Below are positions 42,510-50,139 of a stretch of 64,000 bases of DNA, piece after piece. This stretch comes from Defluviitaleaceae bacterium (lineage in GTDB: Bacteria > Bacillota > Clostridia > Lachnospirales > WRAX01). Position numbers and translations under genes: made by a program. The stretch lies in NCBI GenBank assembly GCA_009779935.1, contig WRAX01000010.1, positions 1-64,000 on the forward strand, given 5' to 3'. The notes under the pieces were generated by a model. It had not been told where the DNA came from. It did not search any database and saw only the letters and a program-made list of their open reading frames with translations. The stretch's first letter is position 1, and each line of letters begins with the position of its first letter.

Positions 42510-43068
42510 GTGAAGGCTTACGAAATATTTTTGTTTGATGCAGATGATACCCTGTATGATTATGACCAAAGCGAAACCCATGCTCTGCACACCATGTTTG
42601 CCCGCCACAACTTACTGGGAATAGCAAATGTGGAGGGTTTTAATGATGGATACTTATCGGAGCTTGGCAGGGGCACGTTTTTGATAGAAGGTGCCCACAA
42701 GGTTTGCCGGCACCTTGTTTCCATGGGCAAGTTGATTTTTATTGTGACCAATGGACTGCTTGCCACCCAAAAATCCCGTATGGAACATTCGCCTATAAAC
42801 CAATATATATCGGATTTTTTTGTGTCAGAAGTGGTAGGATATAAAAAACCCAAGCGGAGTATTTTGACTATGTTGTAAGCCGAATCCCCCAAGTGGGCAG
42901 GGATAAAATATTGATAATTGGTGATTCGCTTACGGCGGATGTGGCAGGCGGCAACAATGCAGGTATTGACACATGCTGGCTTAACCCAAAAGACATTGCC
43001 AACCAAACAGGCGCAACGCCCACATACGAAATAACAGATTTAAAACAAATCTTAACAGTTATACAATA
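42510..43068 (+). pseudogene. HAD-family (YjjG-like) phosphatase, broken
   Basis: The first 122 codons read IFLFDADDTLYDYDQSE (motif I) and FLIEGAHKVCRHL, IFIVTNGLLATQKSRM (motif II), SEVVGYKKPK (motif III Lys). The frame then ends at a TAA near 42878, while one frame over EYFDYVVSRIPQVGRDK, LIIGDSLTADVAGGNNAGID (motif IV) and the normal C-terminus continue to a TAA at 43066-43068. A one-base change around AAACCCAAGCGGAG (about 42848-42861) is enough to explain it. About 50 residues of the cap domain also appear deleted between GFNDG and YLSELGRGTF. The start abuts the kbl stop. Confidence 0.75.
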
Positions 43069-43137
43069 ATACTTAATATAATTTTAATGGGATGCGCCCC
43101 TTTGTTGTGCTATAATTACAGCAAAGGGGGCATTTCT

Positions 43138-44847
43138 GTGAAAAAGCGAATTTTTACCATTGTTTTGCTGGTGGCTGTCTTGGGTATTTTTGCATCGTGT
43201 AATGGTGGCGAAAACCCGCCCATGAAGGGCATTGAAGCGGCAGACGATTTATATGAGCCCAAAACCGGGCACGAACCCGAAAACACAATTACGACCCCAC
43301 AACCATTACAAAAGCCCGAGCCGCAAGCGCATATCCCAATGCCGCTTAGTTTGCCACTATCTACTAATCCGGTTTACAGCTGGGTTATGCCGCCCGATTT
43401 TGGATGGGTTGCTATCAATCAAAACAATTTGGTGCGGGTGGAGCTTGGTGGGCTATTTGGCATAGCAGATCTTTACACAAGCCATTTGGTTGTGCCGCCA
43501 ATTTATGACAGCGGCCTTTGGAACTTGGAAAACGAATTTATTGCCGCAAGCAGGGGTGGTTTGTGGGGTATTATCGACAGGGAAGGGAGGGAGATTTTAC
43601 CCTTCACCCATACCAATGTGGAAGTTTTGCAGGGCTATCCCCGTGCAACTGTAACCCTACCGGACGGGCGCAACCAATTGGTGGAGCTACCCGGCGGCAA
43701 CACCCTTAAAGATTTAACAATTGGGTTGCGCACAATGTCTATTGGGGTATATGTGGGGGATGGTATTTTTATAGCCCACCACAGACCAATAAATGACTGG
43801 CAAACCACCCGTGTTAGCCTAATTAATGTGGTGACAGCAGAAGAAGTGCCCGCACCCTACCCACACCACCGAAGGGAATATACCGGCATGCACATCCTTA
43901 ACCATGAAAAAGGCTTGCTTGCCGCCCAAAGCAATGGCAAGTGGGGGGCTATTAATAAAGAGCGGGAAGTGATTTTGCCATTTGATTTTGATAGCGCACT
44001 TTTTTATCGGGACGGGCTTATGTCTTTCAGCCAAAATGGGCTTATGGGCATTGTTGATATGGGCGGCAAAATAATTACGCCACCTATGTTTACCAACATC
44101 AACTTGATAGGGGAAGGCAGAGCCATAGTGTGGAATGAAGGCTGGCACGCAGGTGTTTTGGACATTTTTACGGGAGATATGGTTACGCCCTTTTTCCTCG
44201 AATTACATTATGCAGGGGAAGGGCTTGCCGTTGCCAGCATAGGTGGTGATTGGGAAAATGCCGCCACCATTTTAATCGATATAAAAACAGGGCGGGAAAT
44301 TGCGCCTTTCCCCTATGCGGTTGACGGAAGAAGCGGCTTGCCTTGGTTTGTGGACGGTTTTTCCGTGGTTATGCAATGGCTGCAATGCCCCGAAAACCCT
44401 TGGCATGCTGTTTTTGGCTTGATATACAGGAATGGCACAGAGGTTTTGCCCCTTAACTTTCAAAGCCTTTGGCATTTTTACGGGGATTTATATGTGGCAA
44501 GCAAGGGGCAAAACCAATGGGGCATTATAAATACAGCAGGGCAGTGGGTGCTGCCGCCTGTTTATGACAGCATAAGCGGCTTTTGGCATATTAACAATGG
44601 GCAGGTTATTACACCAATCAGATACGGTAGTGTATGGATTAATTTGGCTGATGAAGATGAGTCTTGGACAGATTATCATATAACAGGCGGATTTTGGGGC
44701 TTTGTGGACAGGTATGGACAAATTGTTATACAACCGGAATTGGAGTTTGATTTTTTGAACAGCACCAACATACCCAACCTTTTTAATGCACGCAAAGAAG
44801 AGGGCGATTTGGGTGTTATTGAAATACATATAAACGAAGGGGACTAA
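43138..44847 (+). CDS. WG-repeat lipoprotein
   Basis: 569 residues from a GTG after AAAGGGGG. The signal peptide KKRIFTIVLLVAVLGIFASC ends in a lipobox. A Pro-rich linker is followed by multiple WG (KWG) repeats such as GLWGIIDREGREILPF, GKWGAINKEREVILPF, GLMGIVDMGGKIITPP, NQWGIINTAGQWVLPP and FWGFVDRYGQIVIQP. WG repeats form beta-propeller-like or solenoid surface modules that are probably binding platforms. A TATAAT lies at 43111 without a clear -35. Confidence 0.85.
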   Translation: MKKRIFTIVLLVAVLGIFASCNGGENPPMKGIEAADDLYEPKTGHEPENTITTPQPLQKPEPQAHIPMPLSLPLSTNPVYSWVMPPDFGWVAINQNNLVRVELGGLFGIADLYTSHLVVPPIYDSGLWNLENEFIAASRGGLWGIIDREGREILPFTHTNVEVLQGYPRATVTLPDGRNQLVELPGGNTLKDLTIGLRTMSIGVYVGDGIFIAHHRPINDWQTTRVSLINVVTAEEVPAPYPHHRREYTGMHILNHEKGLLAAQSNGKWGAINKEREVILPFDFDSALFYRDGLMSFSQNGLMGIVDMGGKIITPPMFTNINLIGEGRAIVWNEGWHAGVLDIFTGDMVTPFFLELHYAGEGLAVASIGGDWENAATILIDIKTGREIAPFPYAVDGRSGLPWFVDGFSVVMQWLQCPENPWHAVFGLIYRNGTEVLPLNFQSLWHFYGDLYVASKGQNQWGIINTAGQWVLPPVYDSISGFWHINNGQVITPIRYGSVWINLADEDESWTDYHITGGFWGFVDRYGQIVIQPELEFDFLNSTNIPNLFNARKEEGDLGVIEIHINEGD

Positions 44848-44849
44848 CA

Positions 44850-45662
44850 ATGTCTGTAAAGTTTTGCACCATTGCCAGTGGCTCGTCAGGCAATTGTACA
44901 TATGTGGCCGCTGGTAACAATGCCGTTTTGGTGGATGCGGGCCTTGCAGGGCGGGTGATTGAAGAGGGGTTGCAGGTGCAGGGCATTGACCCAAAAAGCC
45001 TAACCGCCATTTTTGTAACCCACGACCATGGCGACCATATCAAGGGGGCGGGGGTGCTTTCCCGCCGTTTTAACCTACCTTTGTATATGACGGCGGGCAC
45101 ATGGGCTTATGCGGAAAAATATAAGATTTTGGGCAAAATAAGCCCCGCAAACAAAATGGTTGTGCGCAATGGGGTGGATGTGAAGCTGGATTGCATGACA
45201 ATAACACCCTTTACCCTGCCCCATGATGCCAGCGAACCTGTGGGATATGCCATATACGCCCAGGGGTGCAAGGTGGCAATTGCCACAGATTTAGGGCATG
45301 TTAGCCCCCATGTGGCAACCCATATTGCAGGGGCGGATATTGTTTTAATAGAGGCTAATTATGACAAAGATATGCTTGCAAGGGGCCCCTACCCCGCCCA
45401 CCTAAAACAGCGCATATCGGGGACGATGGGGCATTTATCCAATGTGTGCTGCGGGGCATTTTTAGCGGATATTATTTGCGGCAAAACCAAATATGTTTTT
45501 TTGGGGCATTTAAGCCAAGAAAACAACCGCCCCATCATTGCCCACGAAACCATAAAAAATATATTGCTTGCACGGAAAATTGATGTGGGCGGGGCGATTG
45601 GGCTGTATGTGGCGGACAGGCACCGCCCAAGTGCCATGATAACTTTGAATGATGGTGATTAA
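44850..45662 (+). CDS. walJ: MBL-fold hydrolase WalJ/YycJ
   Basis: 270 residues. Opens KFCTIASGSSGNCTYVA, the YycJ signature, then VTHDHGDHIKGAG (metal-binding HxHxDH), LPHDASEPVGYAI, VAIATDLGHVS and VFLGHLSQENNRP. In Bacillus YycJ/WalJ is a metallo-beta-lactamase-fold exonuclease linked to DNA mismatch repair. It is outside a walRK operon here. The start is 3 bases after the preceding stop. Confidence 0.88.
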   Translation: MSVKFCTIASGSSGNCTYVAAGNNAVLVDAGLAGRVIEEGLQVQGIDPKSLTAIFVTHDHGDHIKGAGVLSRRFNLPLYMTAGTWAYAEKYKILGKISPANKMVVRNGVDVKLDCMTITPFTLPHDASEPVGYAIYAQGCKVAIATDLGHVSPHVATHIAGADIVLIEANYDKDMLARGPYPAHLKQRISGTMGHLSNVCCGAFLADIICGKTKYVFLGHLSQENNRPIIAHETIKNILLARKIDVGGAIGLYVADRHRPSAMITLNDGD

Positions 45663-45822
45663 TACCGCTACCCTCTTAAAAATATTGACGCTTGGTGGTC
45701 TTTTGACCAAATCCGTCGTCAGCCCCTCCTTATGCCCCTTTGGGGGTACTACGTTGTCACTTCCCATGCTTGGAACAAAAATCCTCGCCAATCATCAATG
45801 TTTTTAGAAAGGGAACAGTATA

Positions 45823-46746
45823 ATGGAAATTATGGCAAAACTGCCCACGCCTTGTGAATTAAAACAGCAACTTGCCCTAAGCCCTCAAGTTTTGGCAGAT
45901 AAGGCAAGCAAAGATGGGGAAATTGCCGCCATTTTGCGGGGGGATGACAGGCGACTGCTTTTAATTATCGGCCCCTGTTCTGCTAACAACCCGCCTGCTG
46001 TGCTGGATTATGCCCATAGGCTTGCGGAGCGGGCAGGGCAGGTTGCGGATAAAATGCTGGTTGCGCTAAGGGTGTACACCGCAAAACCCCGCACCGATTG
46101 CCGTGGGTTTTTGGGTTTGTTGCATCAACCGGGCGGCCTGCCCACCGCCCGCAAACTGCATTTGGATGTTTTGGAGCAAACAGGCCTGCCCACGGCGGAT
46201 GAGCTTTTATATACCGCCCTAATGCCATATTTTGACGATTTGGTTAGCTATTTTGCTGTTGGTGCAAGAAGTGTGGAAAATCAGGAGCATCGTTTGGTGG
46301 CCAGCGGCGCATTGGCCCCTGTTGGTATGAAAAACCCCCTTTCGGGTGAAATTGCCCCGATGCTGACAGCCATAAATGCTGCAAAAGCCCCCCACAACTT
46401 TATATATAGGGATTGTGAGGTGCAAACAACCGGCAACCCCCTTGCCCACGGCATTTTGCGTGGCGGACAAGCTCCAAACTACGGCGGGGATGTGTTGGCG
46501 AGGATGACAGAGCCTGTAATTGTGGATTGCAGCCATGGCAATTCGGCTAAAAACCCATTGCGGCAGCGGGATGTGGCTTTGGATGTGCTAAAATCAAGAA
46601 AAAAACAGCCCCTTGTGCGGGGGCTGATGATTGAAAGTTTTACCATGGGCGGTAGCGGCAGCCTTTATGGGCAATCCATCACCGACCCCTGTTTAAGCTG
46701 GACAGACACCCGCAATCTAATTGAGGAGATTGCTTTTTCCCTGTGA
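45823..46746 (+). CDS. 3-deoxy-7-phosphoheptulonate (DAHP) synthase, class I
   Basis: 307 residues. Motifs of the AroF/G/H family: LLLIIGPCSANNP, RVYTAKPRTDCRGFLG, AVGARSVENQEHR, and VIVDCSHGNSAKNPLRQ, with the C-terminal ESFTMGGSGSLYGQSITDPC. It condenses phosphoenolpyruvate and erythrose 4-phosphate at the start of aromatic synthesis. It is about 40 residues shorter than E. coli AroG, so the N-terminal effector-binding part is reduced and feedback control may differ. AAAGGGAAC precedes the ATG. Confidence 0.9.
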   Translation: MEIMAKLPTPCELKQQLALSPQVLADKASKDGEIAAILRGDDRRLLLIIGPCSANNPPAVLDYAHRLAERAGQVADKMLVALRVYTAKPRTDCRGFLGLLHQPGGLPTARKLHLDVLEQTGLPTADELLYTALMPYFDDLVSYFAVGARSVENQEHRLVASGALAPVGMKNPLSGEIAPMLTAINAAKAPHNFIYRDCEVQTTGNPLAHGILRGGQAPNYGGDVLARMTEPVIVDCSHGNSAKNPLRQRDVALDVLKSRKKQPLVRGLMIESFTMGGSGSLYGQSITDPCLSWTDTRNLIEEIAFSL

Positions 46747-46803
46747 AAACACCGCACACCACATCAACATAAACTTAGCTCCCTTTTTTGGTAGGTTACT
46801 GCT

Positions 46804-46953
46804 ATGCTAAACAGCAATGGCTGCACCAGTATTTCCAGCTTAGTTGAATGTTGTGGGGCAGCCACCAATTGGAGCAAGGTAGATAAACCCTTCGATAGAG
46901 AAGCTAGCAGGTTCGTATGTGCTGATGATACCGGCTATTACCTTGGTAAATAG
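46804..46953 (+). CDS. Possible tiny Cys-containing protein or gene tail
   Basis: A 49-codon frame reads MLNSNGCTSISSLVECC and then DREASRFVCADDTGYYLGK. GGTAGG lies upstream of the ATG. Composition is protein-like and the C-terminus resembles secreted protein tails. It could be a small gene or a truncated remnant; no family recognised. Confidence 0.25.
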   Translation: MLNSNGCTSISSLVECCGAATNWSKVDKPFDREASRFVCADDTGYYLGK

Positions 46954-46978
46954 CCTAAATTTTTTATTTACGAACAGT

Positions 46979-47200
46979 TTAACCATTGTTTTCGGCCTCA
47001 CTTACCCGCTTTTGTTTACGCAAAATAAACCAATCCCTATGGCCGCATTTAGGGCAAATAAACTCAGCATTTTTTAAGGTAAAGGCCGAAATCAAAAGGC
47101 TGATTATTGCGACGGATATATACATCGCAAGCCCCCACCAAATGCGTGACACTACAAGTAACACCATAAACGACAACCCCAAAGTTGCTGCAATCCCCAC
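46979..47200 (-). CDS. Small membrane protein with a CxxC ribbon
   Basis: About 73 residues from a GTG; two membrane helices (LGLSFMVLLVVSRIWWGLAM, ISVAIISLLISAF) followed by a short zinc-ribbon half, FICPKCGHRDWF, and a basic tail. The same frame stays open upstream (DFAGRASKNYVGVGIA), overlapping the MerR gene in another frame, so the real start may be further out, or the two were once one product. Function unknown. Confidence 0.5.
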   Translation of the reverse strand: MGIAATLGLSFMVLLVVSRIWWGLAMYISVAIISLLISAFTLKNAEFICPKCGHRDWFILRKQKRVSEAENNG

Positions 47201-47579
47201 ACCAACATAATTTTTACTTGCTCGTCCAGCAAAATCGTTAGGATTTTTTCGGATAGCTCACTCTCGATGACGTTTTTAATCGAATCCAGCGACAGACCTA
47301 TTGATTTGATACCAATTCCATTCTCAATCATGGAAAAGCACATTTTGAAAACGCACTGAAACCTGCGATTTTCAAAATATCCTTTTCCATGTTTCGAATT
47401 GGAATTGGTATGAGTGTACAAATTAGGCGTAGCTTGGTTAGATCATCATCATTATAAATTCGCCTGCCACCTTCACTTTCAGATGATGGATGCAAAACAC
47501 CCTTTTGGTCGTAAAATTGAACCGTGCGCACAGAAACATCACATAGCTTAGCCATTTCTCCGGTCGTGTATTTTGATAC
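47152..47579 (-). pseudogene. MerR-family regulator split by a palindromic element
   Basis: The N-terminal part has the MerR helix-turn-helix: YTTGEMAKLCDVSVRTVQFY, DQKGVLHPSS and GGRRIYNDDDLTKLRLICTL. At that point the 103-bp element intervenes, and the frame resumes beyond it as KSIGLSLDSIKNVIESELSE and ILTILLDEQ. Removing 104 bases restores LICTLKSIGLSLDSI, exactly the family pattern. In addition, the first codon position (47577-47579, 4 bases after GAGG) is GTA, not a start codon. The gene is therefore inactive unless an ATG at 47555 gives a useless fragment. Confidence 0.82.
47309..47411. repeat. 103-bp palindromic element, copy 2, inside merR
   Basis: Same orientation as copy 1 and nearly identical to it; C flanks both ends. 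It interrupts the MerR coding sequence. Confidence 0.93.
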
Positions 47580-47603
47580 AGAACCTCACCTCCTCCCCCG
47601 AGT

Positions 47604-47636
47604 ATACGTAACGTCACAAGCAATAGGTGACGTAAA
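47604..47636. promoter_or_regulatory. Candidate operator dyad upstream of merR
   Basis: ACGTCAC and GTGACGT (47611-47617 and 47627-47633) form an inverted repeat, with ACGTAACGT overlapping, near a TATACT on the minus strand. MerR regulators bind dyads in their own promoter, so this may be the autoregulatory site of the broken gene. Confidence 0.3.
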
Positions 47637-47663
47637 AGGATTTTTGCAAAACAGTAAATAAAT

Positions 47664-47692
47664 GCCGCCTAATACCTGATGGAATAGGCGGC
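47664..47692 (-). terminator. Hairpin after the nucleotidyltransferase gene
   Basis: GCCGCCTA / TAGGCGGC, 8-bp stem, 13-base loop; followed on the minus strand by ATTTATTTA. A weak terminator. Confidence 0.5.
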
Positions 47693-47746
47693 GAACAAAT
47701 AAATCCAATAAATAGTATCACCCATTATTTACAGCAGACCCCTAAT

Positions 47747-48637
47747 TTAGAACAACTTTTCCGGGTAATGTCCGCTTTCAATCAGCTCATTTATTACCTT
47801 TTGGGCTTTCGGCAAATCCTCTTCGTAAGTAACGCCCATCCATTTGTCATCCACAGGTAACACCTTCATGGTGGCTTTGCCTGTGTCAATCAACCCGCCA
47901 ACGGTGGCATTTAGAAAGTATTCGGCCTTGGGGTCGTTAATCCGGTTTTGCAGAAAAGTTGCAAAGCCCTTTTCAATTTCCTCAAAAATTGCGGGGGTAA
48001 AGCCGAAAACCAGCATGTTTACAATGGTATCATCAGCCAGCATTTGAAAGCTGTCCCCATCCACATTGCCAATGCCCTTGTAACGCTTTTCGATATTAAG
48101 CATTTCTTTAATTTTGGTAAGGTAGCCGTTTTCGATGGTGCAAACCGCACGGGAAACACTGCCATGCTCGCTGACAGTTTGGGATAATTTGTGGCCGGGC
48201 ATGGCAAAGGCATAATCCCCGCCGCTTCCATCAGTCAAAAAGCCGTGCATGGAGTTAAACACCCCCCTGCCATAAAAATCATCAGCGGATATTACCATGA
48301 AGGGCTCGTTTACAACATGGCGTGCCGCCCACAGCGCATGGGATGTTCCCCAAGGCCTTTCTCTGCTTGGCGGGGCGGTAAAGCCCGCTGGCAAATCATC
48401 CACGGTTTGCAAGGCAAGCTGCACAGGCACATCCTTAATTTTTGCGGTAATATCCTTCATATCTTGAAGTATGGCGGGCTTAGTTACAAAAACAATTTTG
48501 TTAAAACCCGCCCTAATAGCATCATAGGCAGAAAAGTCCGCAATAATTTCCCCATGCCTGCCGATGGGTGTTATTTGCTTGGGCCCGCCAAAGCGGGAAC
48601 CCAAGCCGGCCGCTAAAACAACTAGTGTTGCATTCAT
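47747..48637 (-). CDS. NDP-sugar-type nucleotidyltransferase
   Basis: 296 residues. The N-terminal LVVLAAGLGSRFGGPKQITP is the nucleotide-binding signature (G-x-GxRxxxxPK-like); VISADDFYGRGVF contains the metal-binding Asp pair, and VPVDDKWMGVTYEEDLPKA ends the domain. Activity as a UTP/GTP sugar-1-phosphate transferase is likely; which sugar is not shown. It lies 11 bases after the M42 peptidase gene in the same direction, so the two probably share a transcript. Confidence 0.82.
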   Translation of the reverse strand: MNATLVVLAAGLGSRFGGPKQITPIGRHGEIIADFSAYDAIRAGFNKIVFVTKPAILQDMKDITAKIKDVPVQLALQTVDDLPAGFTAPPSRERPWGTSHALWAARHVVNEPFMVISADDFYGRGVFNSMHGFLTDGSGGDYAFAMPGHKLSQTVSEHGSVSRAVCTIENGYLTKIKEMLNIEKRYKGIGNVDGDSFQMLADDTIVNMLVFGFTPAIFEEIEKGFATFLQNRINDPKAEYFLNATVGGLIDTGKATMKVLPVDDKWMGVTYEEDLPKAQKVINELIESGHYPEKLF

Positions 48638-48648
48638 TTTAATGCCCC

Positions 48649-49716
48649 CTAAAAACCACTTATAATATTTTTATCTAGGGTGCGTAAAATTTCCACGGCA
48701 AGTTTTACTCCATTTTTGTAGTCTGGAAGATATGCAATAGAATTTGGGCTGTGTACATGGCGGGAAGGGTGGGCGATAATAATATTTGGCACGCCCATTT
48801 GGGAAACCTGATAAGCCGAGCCATTGGTAAAACCGCCTGTGCGCACTGCCTCTTGCACGGGAATGTTTTTATCCCTCGCAACTTTAAGGGCAAGGGCTAT
48901 AAAGCGTGGGTTGGTTATCATGCCCGGGTCTATATGGCGCAGCATTGGCCCTTTTTTAAGGGCGGTTTGTATCATCTCTGCCGGTGCAAAGGTATCATCG
49001 GCAGGTGTACCTTCAAAGCAAATGGCAACATCCGGTTTTACATGGCTTGCAACCACTTTTGCCCCTCTCATCCCCACTTCTTCTTGTGATGATAGTGCAC
49101 CAACCACGTTAATGGGCAGTTTTTCGGCTGCAACCTGCTCCATCACCTCAATAACGGCGGCGCATCCAAGGCGGCAGTCAAATGCCTTGCTCATCATAAT
49201 GCCTGTTTTTTCATTATATTCAAACTCGCCAAAGGGCACAATTGGGCAGGCCGGGCCAATATGGTACTGTTCCAGCACCTCTTCTTTACTGGTTGCGCCA
49301 ATGTCTATCACCATATCTGTTACTTTCAAGTCAGATTCGTTACCGCCAAAATGGGGCGGGCGGGATGCCACAACACCATGTACAAATTCGCCCTTACGGT
49401 TTTTAATAACCAGCTTTTGGGCAAGAAGCACAGGCGGCGACCACATGCCAAGGGGCATAAAAGTAAGTGTGCCATTATCCTTTACAGCCTGCACCATCAT
49501 ACCCACTTCATCACTATGGGCATCCACAAGCACTGTGGGCAAATCGGGGTTTATGCCGCCTTTGGGGTAAAAATACAGGTTACGCATACTATCCTCAACA
49601 ATCTCCACACTATCAGGGGCATATTCGCGGGCAACCGCCACCACATCATCCTCAAAACCCGGGCAACCAAATGCACTTGTTAAATCCCTAATCAAATCAA
49701 CCGAATTCATATACAT
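48649..49716 (-). CDS. M42 family glutamyl aminopeptidase-like enzyme
   Basis: 355 residues from the ATG after AAGGAG; a long upstream extension has no similarity. Ligands: VLVDAHSDEVGMMV, KAFDCRLGCAAVIEVM, GALSSQEEVGMRGAKV, AICFEGTPADDTF and the final His in HPSRHVHSPNSIAYL. This is the classical PepA/FrvX-type M42 family. Zinc or cobalt aminopeptidase on short peptides. Distinct from the M42 enzyme at 21368. Confidence 0.92.
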   Translation of the reverse strand: MYMNSVDLIRDLTSAFGCPGFEDDVVAVAREYAPDSVEIVEDSMRNLYFYPKGGINPDLPTVLVDAHSDEVGMMVQAVKDNGTLTFMPLGMWSPPVLLAQKLVIKNRKGEFVHGVVASRPPHFGGNESDLKVTDMVIDIGATSKEEVLEQYHIGPACPIVPFGEFEYNEKTGIMMSKAFDCRLGCAAVIEVMEQVAAEKLPINVVGALSSQEEVGMRGAKVVASHVKPDVAICFEGTPADDTFAPAEMIQTALKKGPMLRHIDPGMITNPRFIALALKVARDKNIPVQEAVRTGGFTNGSAYQVSQMGVPNIIIAHPSRHVHSPNSIAYLPDYKNGVKLAVEILRTLDKNIISGF

Positions 49717-49795
49717 CCATCTCCTTGGAAATTTTGTCAGTTTTTCGTTCGTAACCCAATCATTATACAGCAAAAGCTTTTGTGTGTCAATTCTA

Positions 49796-49824
49796 TTGTG
49801 AAATTTGGCTGTATGTGGTATAAT
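49796..49824 (+). promoter_or_regulatory. Promoter upstream of leuS
   Basis: TTGTGA (49796-49801), a 17-base spacer and TATAAT (49819-49824), about 315 bases before leuS. Confidence 0.65.
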
Positions 49825-49945
49825 GGACAAACCATCAGCCGAAAGCGGCAACCATGTTAAAGCTTAGCAGATTATGACAATAGAAACGTTTTACAAAGCC
49901 GGACTTGAAAAGGTATTGACGATGCCGCTATTAAAACTGCATATA

Positions 49946-50049
49946 ATACCAATTCCAATTCGAAACATGGAAAAGGATATTTTGAAAATCGCAGGTTTCA
50001 GTGCGTTTTCAAAAATGTGCTTTTCCATGATTGAGAATGGAATTGGTAT
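49946..50049. repeat. 104-bp palindromic element, copy 3, in the leuS leader
   Basis: Opposite orientation to copies 1 and 2; one extra A inside. A flanks both ends. It sits between the promoter and leuS, so a 104-base hairpin would be transcribed in the leuS leader. Confidence 0.92.
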
Positions 50050-50139
50050 AAGACCCAATGCCTGATATGACTGTCTAATACATACCCAAGCTTTTGGCGG
50101 AGGCATACTCATAATACTAAACAAAGGAGAATAAGGAGC

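Larger units (their letters stand above)
49717..50139. other. leuS leader region
   Basis: Holds the promoter at 49796-49824, a 24-codon frame from 49874 (MTIETFYKAGLEKVLTMPLL) that runs into the third palindromic element, and then about 90 bases to the leuS ribosome site. I see no T-box (no TGGNACCGCG-like antiterminator box). Confidence 0.5.

Noticed and set aside
49825-50139. T-box leader for leuS
   Set aside because: No antiterminator T-box sequence or specifier-loop structure is recognisable.
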